A stretch of 64,000 nt of DNA from an uncultured Anaerolineae bacterium (GTDB taxonomy: Bacteria; Chloroflexota; Anaerolineae; Aggregatilineales; Phototrophicaceae), in NCBI GenBank assembly GCA_937944445.1, contig CALDYP010000012.1, positions 25,287 through 89,286 of the forward strand, given 5' to 3'. Made by a program: the position numbers and the translations under genes. Shown one piece after another: positions 17,757 to 25,936 of the stretch; position 1 is the stretch's first letter, and the number at the start of each line of letters is the position of its first letter. The notes below the pieces were generated by a model. The model had not been told where the DNA came from, searched no databases, and saw only the letters and a list, made by a program, of their open reading frames with translations.

Positions 17757-18898
17757 GTCGAAATCACCTCACAGCGTAGACATTTGCCGCGATACATGCC
17801 GACCTGCGCCCCGCAGCGCTGGCAGGGCGGGTGGGTCTCATTGTACAGCAGCAGGGTGTTGGCGTTCGCTTGTGGATAGCGCGGTTTTTGGGCGTACTGG
17901 GGCAGGACGGAGCCGCACGTCTCGCAGTAGAAGCCGCCGTAGATCAGGGCGCGGCTGCTGCTGCCGCACGCGGGGCAGTACGCCGGCACGTGAGGGGCCA
18001 ACTGCTGCAATTCCGTTGCGTATTGGCCGAGCAGCGTCAGGATGGCCGCAGCGTGCAGGCCGAAGCGCTTCGGCCCCCCGCGGAAGGTGTTGTCCGTCAG
18101 CAGGCCGCACCATTGGCCCGCTGCGTCGTAGATCGGGTTGCCGCCCGCGTCGGGCAGGCGTTCGAGGGTGGTGGGGAACCAATGAGGCGCGATCACCTCA
18201 CGGCGCGGCAGCAGCGTCGCCCGCAGCGCCTGCCCGCGGTGGTCGAGCACCGTGAGCGGCGCGTTCTCGGTCAGGCTGTCCGGGTTGGCCGCGGGGACGA
18301 CCTGCCGCGCGTAGGCGTTGACGCGCACAAACGCCAGATCGTACAGGGGATAGGAACGCAGGACGACCCCTTGCAGCCCCTGCCCCCCCGACAAAAAGAT
18401 GTCAATCAGCATGTTCATCCCGATGACGTGGCGCGTGGTGGCGATGATCCCCTGCGGGTGGACGATGCAGCCCGCCCCGACGCCGTTCGGCCCACCCGAC
18501 ACAGCCACGACGTGCAGCACATTCCCCACGTCGAGCGGCGGCTGACCTGCGAAAACGTCCGGCAGCGGCAGAGCTTGTTGGGTGATCGCCGTGAAGGGCG
18601 CGGCCATGCTGCTGGGGTTGGGGGCGGCCTGCTGCGCCGTGGGCGGCAGCTGCGCCGTCATGAGCGCGCTCATCCGCCGTCGGATGTCCTCATTGTTCGG
18701 GTCATAAGCCAGCGCCTGCCGCAGATGGTCGAGCTTGACCGCGGGTTGGGTGGCTGTCTCGGCTAGCCAGACGTGCGCCATCGCGCGCATCTCATCCGGC
18801 AGGTCGTGGCGCAGCGCGATCCGAATCAAGCGCGCGCCCTCTTGAAGTTGTTGGCTCTGGATGGATTGGATGCCTAGTTCGAGCAGTCGGCTGGTCAT
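17753..18898 (-). CDS. Inactive trypsin-like (HtrA-fold) protein with TPR and zinc ribbons
   Basis: The protein has about 381 residues. Residues 1-80 are TPR-like helices. Residues about 125-290 follow the trypsin/HtrA fold, with GAGCIVHPQGIIATTRHVIG (His157) and YPLYDLAFVRV (Asp187). The nucleophile site reads PDAGGNP, so the Ser of the usual DSGG is Ala251 and the protein should not cleave peptides. The C-terminal 80 residues hold four CxxC pairs (CPAC, CETC, CQRC, CLRC), which make two zinc ribbons. A TATAAT at 18905-18910 places transcription start at the ATG 18898, so the message looks leaderless; the in-frame TTG at 18904 is less likely. A binding or scaffold role is inferred. Confidence 0.72.
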   Translation of the reverse strand: MTSRLLELGIQSIQSQQLQEGARLIRIALRHDLPDEMRAMAHVWLAETATQPAVKLDHLRQALAYDPNNEDIRRRMSALMTAQLPPTAQQAAPNPSSMAAPFTAITQQALPLPDVFAGQPPLDVGNVLHVVAVSGGPNGVGAGCIVHPQGIIATTRHVIGMNMLIDIFLSGGQGLQGVVLRSYPLYDLAFVRVNAYARQVVPAANPDSLTENAPLTVLDHRGQALRATLLPRREVIAPHWFPTTLERLPDAGGNPIYDAAGQWCGLLTDNTFRGGPKRFGLHAAAILTLLGQYATELQQLAPHVPAYCPACGSSSRALIYGGFYCETCGSVLPQYAQKPRYPQANANTLLLYNETHPPCQRCGAQVGMYRGKCLRCEVIST

Positions 18899-18904
18899 GA
18901 GCAA

Positions 18905-18910
18905 ATTATA
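18905..18910 (-). promoter_or_regulatory. -10 element giving a leaderless transcript
   Basis: A perfect TATAAT on the minus strand ends 7 bases before the ATG at 18898. The spacing leaves no room for a ribosome-binding site. Confidence 0.55.
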
Positions 18911-19018
18911 GCACGGCAGCAGACGTTGGGCGCGTCGAACCTCTGCAGGCCGCAGGTCGCGTCCCTGCTTACTACAAGTTACAATGATGAGCAGTGTCCA
19001 ACTTCACGACGGAGCGCC

Positions 19019-21064
19019 ATGCCCGCTGACGTTTTACCCGGCAAGCACTACCCCCTCGGCCCAACGGTGCACCCAGACGGGGTCAACTTCTGCGTGTTCA
19101 GCAAAAACTGCGCGCGCGTGGAGCTGCTGTTCTTCGACGACGTGGACGACTACCGCCCCAGCCGCGTGATCGAGCTTGACCCGGTGCTCAACCGTACCTT
19201 CTACTATTGGCATGTCTTCGTGCGCGGTGTGGGGCACGGGCAGATCTACGCCTACCGCGTCTATGGGCGCTATGAGCCAGAGAACGGCCTGCGCTTCGAC
19301 GGCAGCAAGGTGCTGCTCGACCCCTACGCGCGGGCGGTGATGATGGGGAAGCACTACGACCGCAGCATGGGGCAGCGCTACGGCGTGGCCAACGTGCGCG
19401 AGTCGATGAAGTGCATCGTCGTGGACACGAGCACCTACGACTGGGAGGAAGACAAGCCGCTCAACTTGCCCTATGCCCACACTGTGATCTACGAGATGCA
19501 CGTGGGCGGCTTCACCAAGCACCCCAACAGCGGCCTGCCGGACGGGCTGCGCGGGACGTATTCAGGCTTGATCGAGAAGGTTCCCTACTTGCAGCAGTTA
19601 GGCATTACCACCGTGGAACTGCTGCCCGTCGCCCAGTTTGACCCCTACGATGCCCCAGCGGGACGCATCAATTACTGGGGCTACGCGCCGGTGAACTTCT
19701 TCGCGCCCCACATCGGCTACAGCACCACCGGCAGCCCGCTGGACGCCATCACCGAGTTCCGCGACATGGTGAAGGCGCTGCACCGCGCCGGCATTGAGGT
19801 CGTGCTGGACGTGGTGTTCAACCACACCGCCGAAGGCAACCACGAAGGCCCCACCCAGTGCTTTCGTGGCTTGGAAAACCGCGCCTACTACATGCTAGAG
19901 CCGAACAACCGCGCCCGCTACGCCAACTACAGCGGCACAGGCAACACGCTCAACGTCGGCAACAGCATCGTCCGCCGTATGATCCTTGACAGCCTGCGCT
20001 ACTGGGTGAGCGAGATGCACGTGGACGGCTTCCGCTTTGACCTCGCCAGCGCCCTCACCCGCGACGAAGCCGGCCGCCCGCTCGCCAGCCCGCCCCTCAT
20101 CTGGGAGATCGACAGCGAGCCGATCCTCGCCGGCGCGAAGCTCATCGCCGAAGCGTGGGACGCGGGCGGGCTGTATCAAGTGGGGTCGTTCGTCGGGGAT
20201 CGCTGGGCGGAGTGGAACGGCAAATTCCGCGACGACGTGCGGCGCTTCGTCAAAGGTGACGAGAACACTGTGCCCGCGCTGGCCAGCCGCATCGTCGCCA
20301 GTCCGGACCTCTACCACCCCAGCCGCGACCCGAACCGCAGCATCAACTTCGTGACCGCCCACGACGGCTTCACCCTCAACGACTTGGTGAGCTACAACCA
20401 CAAGCACAACCTCGCCAACGGCGAGGACAACCGCGACGGAACCGACGCCAACTACAGTTGGAACTGCGGCGTAGAAGGCCCCACCGATGACCCTGATATC
20501 GAAGCGCTGCGCGTGCGCCAGATCAAGAACTTCTTGACGCTGCTGCTGCTGGCGCAGGGCACGCCGATGCTCGTGATGGGGGACGAAGTGCGCCGCACCC
20601 AGCACGGCAACAACAACGCCTACTGCCACGACAGCGAGCTAAGCTGGTTCGATTGGTCGGCGGTTGAGCGCGAGCGTGAACTGCTGCGCTTCACCAAGAA
20701 CTTGATCCGACTCAAGCGTTCGCGCTATGCCTATGTGATGGACGATTACCTCGTCAACAACGGCAGCATGCGGCTCACATGGCACGGCGTGGCGCTCGAT
20801 CAACCCGATTGGTCGTCCCATTCGCGCTCGCTGGCGGTGCTGCTGCAAAGCACGATGGGCAGCGCTTACCTGATGATGAACGCCTTCTGGGAGCCGCTTG
20901 CGTTCGAACTGCCCGCCATGCCGTGGTATCGCCTGATCGACACTGCGCTGGCCAGCCCCAACGACTTCTGCCCGCCTTCAGACGCCCCGCGCCATCGCCA
21001 GCCGTTCTACCACGTAGAGCCGCGCTCGGTCGTGATGCTCGTCAACCAGCGCCGCCAGCGGTGA
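19019..21064 (+). CDS. glgX: Glycogen debranching enzyme GlgX/TreX
   Basis: The protein has 681 residues and is GH13 subfamily 11. An N-terminal CBM48-like domain (GVNFCVFSKNCARVELLFFDD) precedes the (beta/alpha)8 barrel. GH13 regions are DVVFNHT, GFRFDLAS with the nucleophile Asp, LIAEAWD with the acid/base Glu, and FVTAHDGFTLNDLVSYN. The enzyme hydrolyses alpha-1,6 branches of glycogen or limit dextrin in the cytoplasm. The ATG at 19019 has GGAG upstream and lies 120 bp from the divergent protease-like gene. Other alpha-glucan genes (GH13 glucosidase, MalQ) lie at 55-58.6 kb, so the pathway is present but not clustered. Confidence 0.94.
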   Translation: MPADVLPGKHYPLGPTVHPDGVNFCVFSKNCARVELLFFDDVDDYRPSRVIELDPVLNRTFYYWHVFVRGVGHGQIYAYRVYGRYEPENGLRFDGSKVLLDPYARAVMMGKHYDRSMGQRYGVANVRESMKCIVVDTSTYDWEEDKPLNLPYAHTVIYEMHVGGFTKHPNSGLPDGLRGTYSGLIEKVPYLQQLGITTVELLPVAQFDPYDAPAGRINYWGYAPVNFFAPHIGYSTTGSPLDAITEFRDMVKALHRAGIEVVLDVVFNHTAEGNHEGPTQCFRGLENRAYYMLEPNNRARYANYSGTGNTLNVGNSIVRRMILDSLRYWVSEMHVDGFRFDLASALTRDEAGRPLASPPLIWEIDSEPILAGAKLIAEAWDAGGLYQVGSFVGDRWAEWNGKFRDDVRRFVKGDENTVPALASRIVASPDLYHPSRDPNRSINFVTAHDGFTLNDLVSYNHKHNLANGEDNRDGTDANYSWNCGVEGPTDDPDIEALRVRQIKNFLTLLLLAQGTPMLVMGDEVRRTQHGNNNAYCHDSELSWFDWSAVERERELLRFTKNLIRLKRSRYAYVMDDYLVNNGSMRLTWHGVALDQPDWSSHSRSLAVLLQSTMGSAYLMMNAFWEPLAFELPAMPWYRLIDTALASPNDFCPPSDAPRHRQPFYHVEPRSVVMLVNQRRQR

Positions 21065-21085
21065 GATTGCGCCACGCTGGTTAGG

Positions 21086-21238
21086 GCCTCATCCCCCAAC
21101 CCCCTTCTCCCGGCGCTGGCTGCAGGCAGGCCCGTTCGAGAAGGGGGCAATTTGCGGTCGCTGGGCAGGCAAAAAAGTCCCCTCTCCACGGGTGGCCGCA
21201 TGGCAGGTCACTTCGCGAGGGGATTTAGGGGTGAGACT
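21086..21238. repeat. Full-length interspersed repeat reaching into the GT4 gene
   Basis: This is the most complete copy. It has GCCTCATCCCCCAACCCCC, CTTCTCCCGGCGCTGGCTGC, AGGCAGGCCCGTTCGAGAAG, then AAGTCCCCTCTCCACGG and GATTTAGGGGTGAGA. Its last bases provide the stop codon and the last three sense codons (Ser-His-Pro) of the glycosyltransferase gene read on the other strand. Confidence 0.75.
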
Positions 21239-22379
21239 TGTCAGCCGCCGCCACCAGCGCGCGGTAGCCTTCTACGTAGCGCTCAGGCGAGAAGAAATCC
21301 AATGCGAAGCGGCGGGCGGCCCCAGCCAGCGCCTCAACGTGCGGATGCTGATAGGCGCAGCGCAGCGCCTCTGCCAGCGCAGGCACGTCGCCCGGCGGGA
21401 TGAGCCAGCCCGTTTCGCCGTCGCGGATCAGCTCCGGGATGCCGCCGACGCGCGTGCCGATGACGGGCGTGCCAGTCAGCATCGCCTCCAGCACCACGCG
21501 CGGCAGCCCCTCCGAGAAGGACGGCAGCGCCGCCACCCGCGCGCGCGCGAAGTAGGCGGCCAGCTCGCGCTGGGGCACTTTGCCGACGAAGCGCACGCGC
21601 TCCGCCACGCCCAACGCCTGCGCCTGCGCCACGAGCTGCGCCGCGTATTCCGCGTTCTGTGGCTCGCCGACGACGTACAGGGTCGCCTCAGGCGGGGCCG
21701 CCTGCGCGAACGCCTCGATCAGCAGGTGGACGCCTTTGCCCGGGCGCAGCACCCCGGCATACACCACGTCGACGCACTGGGCAGCTGGGCGCGCGCGCGG
21801 CACGTCGGCGAAGGCGCTCACGTCTGACCACGCCATGAAGCGCACGTGCGGCGCATGCGGCGCATAGGCCTTGCATCGTTCCTCCGTCGTCGCAGAGACG
21901 GCGCGCGTCGCGTCGGCATGGCGGAAGGCGTAGCGCGCGGCGGCCATCATCAAGCGCTGCACGAGCGGGCGCAGCGGCACGCGCCGCTGCAAAAAGAGGT
22001 CAATCTCAAAGTTGTTGTGGTTTTCGATCACCAGCCGCACCTTGTCGCCAAAGCGCTGTTTCATCCACGCGCCGACGACAGCTTCAAATGGGCTTTGGGC
22101 GATGAGCGTAACGCGCGCGCGCGGGGTGATGAGGCGGCGCAGCAGGCGTGGCATCTGCGCGTAGTAGAGGGCGTAGCGCAGCGCAGCGCGGCGCGGCGTC
22201 GGCAGCAGGTGGAAGGCCACCTCCTCGACGAAGTGCGCAGGCGTGCCAGCCGCGGCGAACCCCGTCACGAGGATTTCCTGTTCCAGCCCAGCGGCCAGCA
22301 GCCGCCACTTGGCGCGCTGCGTGTCGTCCAACGGCTGGCTGTAACGGGCGCTGCTCAGCCAGATCAGGGCGTGCGTCAA
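21225..22379 (-). CDS. Glycosyltransferase family 4
   Basis: This 384-residue protein has the GT-B fold. The N-terminal half ends with a segment facing the acceptor (VIENHNNFEIDLFLQRRV). The C-terminal half has VVYAGVLRPGKGVHLLIEAFAQA, the nucleotide-sugar site LPSFSEGLPRVVLEAMLTGTPVIGTRVGGIPELI with the EX7E glutamates, and DGETGWLIPPGDV. It transfers a sugar from an NDP-sugar to an unknown acceptor at the cytoplasmic face. The start overlaps the rnz stop in an ATGA, so it ends an eight-gene leftward run. The final codons and stop come from an interspersed repeat. Confidence 0.88.
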   Translation of the reverse strand: MTHALIWLSSARYSQPLDDTQRAKWRLLAAGLEQEILVTGFAAAGTPAHFVEEVAFHLLPTPRRAALRYALYYAQMPRLLRRLITPRARVTLIAQSPFEAVVGAWMKQRFGDKVRLVIENHNNFEIDLFLQRRVPLRPLVQRLMMAAARYAFRHADATRAVSATTEERCKAYAPHAPHVRFMAWSDVSAFADVPRARPAAQCVDVVYAGVLRPGKGVHLLIEAFAQAAPPEATLYVVGEPQNAEYAAQLVAQAQALGVAERVRFVGKVPQRELAAYFARARVAALPSFSEGLPRVVLEAMLTGTPVIGTRVGGIPELIRDGETGWLIPPGDVPALAEALRCAYQHPHVEALAGAARRFALDFFSPERYVEGYRALVAAADKSHP

Positions 22380-23371
22380 TAGATGCCTTCCTCGTCGATC
22401 AGGTCGTCTGTTGGCTCTGTTTGGGGGTCGATCTCGACCTTCTCCAGCGGCACGCTGCGCCCAACGCGGAAGCGATCCAAGTCGCGCACCACGTAGGCGT
22501 GCGGGAAGATGCCCTGCGCCTCGGCGATCATCTGCTTCTCGCCGTAGCGGCGGCTGATGTGGTTCAGCAGCAGCCCCTTCACGCCCATCTCAACGGCCAG
22601 CGTGGCGGCCTGCGCGGCGGTGATGTGGCCGTAGGACGCGGCCAGCTCGGCGTCTTGATGCAGGAAGGTCGCCTCGATCACCAGCGCATCCGCCCCAGCG
22701 ACGACCTCGCGCAGGTTGTCCGTGCGGCCGGTGTCGCCGGTAAAGACGAGCTTTGTGCCTTTGATCGTCTCGCCGAGCACGTCGTCCGGGTGCACCTCGC
22801 GGCCATCGGCCAGCGTGATGCGCTCACCGCGCACGAGCCGACTGCGCTCGGGGCCGAAGGGCACACCCAGCGCAGCGGCGCGCTCGGGCAGAAAGGGGCG
22901 ATGATCGCGCTCTTGGAACACGTAGCCCAAGCAGCCGCGGCCACGGTGCGTCACCGCAAATGCGCTGATCGTGAAGTGCTTGGCCTCGTAGATCACGCTC
23001 GGGCCTTCGACCGCGTGCAGGTTCAGCGGAATGCCCGACGAGCGGGCCGGCAGCACGACGCTGTAGAGCAGGTTGCGCACGCGCTCAATTGTCTGCGGGC
23101 TGCCCCAGATGTGGACGTCGGCCATCGTCTCCCAGCGGGTATAAGTCGAGACGATGCCCGCCACGCCGAGGATGTGATCAAGGTGGGGGTGTGTGAGCAG
23201 GATGCGGTTCAAGCGCCGAAAGCCGATCCCCGCGCGCAGGATCTGACGCTGCGTGCCTTCGCCGCAGTCCACGAGGAAGCGTTCCTCGCCTGCCAGCACC
23301 GCCGCCGAGGACAGCCCTCGATGCACCGACGGCGCAGAAGCGGACGTCCCCAAAAAGACAATCTCAAACAC
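22376..23371 (-). CDS. rnz: Ribonuclease Z
   Basis: This 331-residue metallo-beta-lactamase-fold protein matches RNase Z. It shows FLGTSASAPSVHRGLSS at the start, FLVDCGEGTQRQ, the zinc motif THPHLDHILG, VTHRGRGCLGYVF, LVFTGDTGRTDNL, EATFLHQD and LLLNHISRRY. RNase Z trims tRNA 3' trailers, which fits with the tRNA at 49285 having no encoded CCA. It starts 2 bp after the stop of the upstream membrane protein gene and overlaps the GT4 gene. A housekeeping gene is thus embedded in a polysaccharide-type cluster, probably by simple read-through. Confidence 0.92.
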   Translation of the reverse strand: MFEIVFLGTSASAPSVHRGLSSAAVLAGEERFLVDCGEGTQRQILRAGIGFRRLNRILLTHPHLDHILGVAGIVSTYTRWETMADVHIWGSPQTIERVRNLLYSVVLPARSSGIPLNLHAVEGPSVIYEAKHFTISAFAVTHRGRGCLGYVFQERDHRPFLPERAAALGVPFGPERSRLVRGERITLADGREVHPDDVLGETIKGTKLVFTGDTGRTDNLREVVAGADALVIEATFLHQDAELAASYGHITAAQAATLAVEMGVKGLLLNHISRRYGEKQMIAEAQGIFPHAYVVRDLDRFRVGRSVPLEKVEIDPQTEPTDDLIDEEGIY

Positions 23372-23373
23372 GC

Positions 23374-25389
23374 TTACTCACCAATCTCTACTGTGTATAG
23401 GATCAAGCGGTCGCCGCGCCGCTGCTGGGTGGCGTCGAATACCGGCAGCCGCGCCAGCGTCTGCTGCCGATACGCGCCGACGGACACCCAGTATGGGCCG
23501 GGCAGCAGCGTCGTTCGCAGTCGAATCGGCACAAGCTGCACGAACACGTCGCGCTCGCGCAGGTAGCTCACGTCCACGCTGATCATGTCGCGGTTGTCCG
23601 CCACGGTCACAAGGTCGCTCAAGAAGTGGGTGAAGAACTGCAAGTCTGGTGGAATTGCGCCGCTCTCGACGCGCCAATAGTTGACGACAGTGATCTCATC
23701 GCCCGGGCTGTAGCGGCGGTCGCGGTCGGGTTCGTTGCCGAGCCACGTGATGTTGCCGCCGAAGCGGATCGGCGGGTTAACCGGCGGATCAAGCTGGGTC
23801 GTCTCGCCGTAGCGCGCGGCCACCGTCGTGGTGAACATCCCTAGACGATCCGCGAGGATCGAAGCGACGTCCATCTCCAGCACGCGCGCGGGTGGCAGGT
23901 CGGCGTCGACGAGCGGCGTGCCCATCGTCAGCCACTCGCGCAGGTAGGGCGGCGCGGTATCGAGCGCGTCGGGTTCCACCAAGAGCACGCGGAACTGTTC
24001 GCCGCCGCGCGGGAAGATCAAGCCGGTGTTGCAATCGACGAAGCGCACGTTGGCCAGCGGGCGGCGGTTGGTCATGAGGATCAGGCGCTGCGTCGCATTC
24101 AGGGTGCGCCCCCCGCCGGGGCCGCTCACCTGCGGGTAGCAGATCACCGTCGGGATTGCGCCGGTCTGGCGGTCAAGGAAGCGCGCCAACTGGTGCAGGT
24201 CAGTCTCATAGGCCTGACGCACTGACGCTTGCGCTGGCCACACCGTGAGCAAGTCGCGCCCCGTCCAGAACAGGTTGAACCCGCCCAGCGCCACCAGCCC
24301 GACCGCCAGCACAGGGCGCAGCCGCTGCGGGGCGCGCGTCAGCAGCAGGTGCACCGCCGCCCCAAAGCACAGCGCCAGCGGAACCATCCACGCGGCCATG
24401 TCTGAGTAGTTGGGCGCAGCGTCCGCCAGCAGCGCCACCGGCGACATCGCCAAGAGGAACACCCCCACCAGCACGTAGCGCGCGTAGCGGCGGAACCACA
24501 CAATCGCCGCCACGCCCCCCACGATGAGCAGCGCCGTAAGCGGGTCAAACAGCGGGCGGCTCGGCAGGTTGTGCGCGGGGTTTTGATCGCCGCTGACCAT
24601 CAGCGCGGCAAGGCTGTTGAGCAGGCTGCCGCCGACGTCGTCGAACCCGCCGATCAAATGGCCGCCAGAGTTCAGCCCGGGCCGGTTGATGCTGAAGATC
24701 AAGTAAGGCATGGTCAGGATGATGACGATCAGCACGCTGAAGCCGATGTAGCTCAGGCGCTGACGGTCAAACGGGCGGCTGAGCACGGCATAGACGATGA
24801 AGATCATCGCGCCCAGCGCTGCCAGCAGCCCGACCGGGTGCAGGTAGAACGCCACGCCCAGCGTCGCCCCCAATGTGGCAAAGGCGGTCGTCGTCGCGGT
24901 TTCCTCACGGGCGACGCGGTAGACGGGCACAGCCCGCGCCAGCGCCAGCATCACCACCACCACCACCAGCGGAACCAGCCCATCGATCGAGATGCTGCGC
25001 GCCAGCAGCGTCGGCCAGAAGCTCAGCGCCAGCAGCGCCATCGCCCCCAGCCCCGCCAGCACGCCGAACAAGCGCACTGCCAGCGTGTATACCAGCGTCA
25101 GCGTCACCAACGACGCTAGGACGAACGTCCAGCGCAGCGCGAACGGCCCCGCCCCCGTGAAGGCCGTCGTGACGGCCAACGCCGTTGGGCCGAGCATCTC
25201 GACGCCGCGCCCGGGCGCTTCTTCAAACAAGATGGTAATCGTGCCGCGGCGCGCGGTCTCCATCAAGCGGATGGTCTGCTGTTCGCGCGCGGTCAGGCCA
25301 GCCGGCAAATCTGCCACCTGCGCCATGCGCAGCGCCGCCGCCAACAGCAGCAGCAGCAGCGCGATTCCATAACTCACCCGTGATGACAA
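23374..25389 (-). CDS. GT39-like (ArnT/PMT-type) multi-spanning membrane protein
   Basis: The 671-residue protein has about ten to eleven hydrophobic segments in the first 400 residues and a soluble beta-rich C-terminal part of about 250 residues. The layout resembles lipid-linked glycosyltransferases of the ArnT/PMT superfamily. The first loop contains PAGLTAREQQ, where those enzymes place their acidic catalytic residue (Glu here). A later loop has the NYSDMAAWMVPLALCFG segment seen in many Chloroflexota homologues. It may move a sugar from a polyprenyl carrier onto protein or lipid outside the membrane. The TTG start at 25389 has AGGA 7 bases upstream. It lies 40 bp after the CopD-like gene and 2 bp before rnz. 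Confidence 0.65.
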   Translation of the reverse strand: MSSRVSYGIALLLLLLAAALRMAQVADLPAGLTAREQQTIRLMETARRGTITILFEEAPGRGVEMLGPTALAVTTAFTGAGPFALRWTFVLASLVTLTLVYTLAVRLFGVLAGLGAMALLALSFWPTLLARSISIDGLVPLVVVVVMLALARAVPVYRVAREETATTTAFATLGATLGVAFYLHPVGLLAALGAMIFIVYAVLSRPFDRQRLSYIGFSVLIVIILTMPYLIFSINRPGLNSGGHLIGGFDDVGGSLLNSLAALMVSGDQNPAHNLPSRPLFDPLTALLIVGGVAAIVWFRRYARYVLVGVFLLAMSPVALLADAAPNYSDMAAWMVPLALCFGAAVHLLLTRAPQRLRPVLAVGLVALGGFNLFWTGRDLLTVWPAQASVRQAYETDLHQLARFLDRQTGAIPTVICYPQVSGPGGGRTLNATQRLILMTNRRPLANVRFVDCNTGLIFPRGGEQFRVLLVEPDALDTAPPYLREWLTMGTPLVDADLPPARVLEMDVASILADRLGMFTTTVAARYGETTQLDPPVNPPIRFGGNITWLGNEPDRDRRYSPGDEITVVNYWRVESGAIPPDLQFFTHFLSDLVTVADNRDMISVDVSYLRERDVFVQLVPIRLRTTLLPGPYWVSVGAYRQQTLARLPVFDATQQRRGDRLILYTVEIGE

Positions 25390-25429
25390 TTACATGTCCT
25401 AACACACTGCGGACTGAAGCAAGCGCCCA

Positions 25430-25936
25430 TTATAGCGCAGTTGCCGCCGCGCTGCAGGCCAGAACGGCCACACCCAGCGCGGCCAGCAGCCCCGTCAGCC
25501 GCACTTCAGCGCGGCGTAGGCGCTGCCACTCGGCGGGGTCGCCTTTGCTGTGTGCCATCAAGAGGCTGACGCGCTCCAGTGACGGCGCAACGCCGTATTG
25601 CAGCGCGACCCCCGCCGCCATCATCCCCACGATGAGCAGGTGCTTGAGCAGCATGATGCGGCTCCAATCGTTGTCGAACGTCAAAAAGCCGTCGTAGTTG
25701 GGGTCAGCCGTCATCTGAAGCAGACCCGTCACCCACAGCGCGGCCAAGCACAAGTTGCTGATCGGGTAAAAGCGCTGGCGCAGCCGCGAGAGCACCCGAT
25801 AGAAGGCGGGCTGCCCGTCGATGACGCGGCGCACCTCTGGGAACACCAGCAGCGTCGTCACCAGCAGCCCGCCGATGTAGACGACCGTCGCCAAAATGTG
25901 GACGAATAGGCTAAGGGCAAGACTTGACGAGTCCAA
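25430..25936 (-). CDS. CopD-like small integral membrane protein
   Basis: This 168-residue protein has four predicted membrane helices. Features are a His in the first helix (LFVHILATVVYIGGLL), FPEVRRV, a second helix pair with LWVTGLLQM, MLLKHLLIVGMMAAGVALQYGVAP, and a final hydrophobic helix. The pattern fits the CopD/DUF2269-type family of haem- or copper-related membrane proteins. The TTG at 25936 has GGAGGAAG 7 bases upstream and is preferred to the ATG at 25990, which would overlap the upstream gene by 80 bases instead of 26. Its role in a glycoside-hydrolase cluster is unclear. Confidence 0.65.
   Translation of the reverse strand: MDSSSLALSLFVHILATVVYIGGLLVTTLLVFPEVRRVIDGQPAFYRVLSRLRQRFYPISNLCLAALWVTGLLQMTADPNYDGFLTFDNDWSRIMLLKHLLIVGMMAAGVALQYGVAPSLERVSLLMAHSKGDPAEWQRLRRAEVRLTGLLAALGVAVLACSAAATAL

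Noticed and set aside
22148..23566. Rightward 472-codon open frame across the GT4 gene, rnz and the GT39-like gene
   Set aside because: All three opposite-strand proteins have clear motifs; this frame has none.
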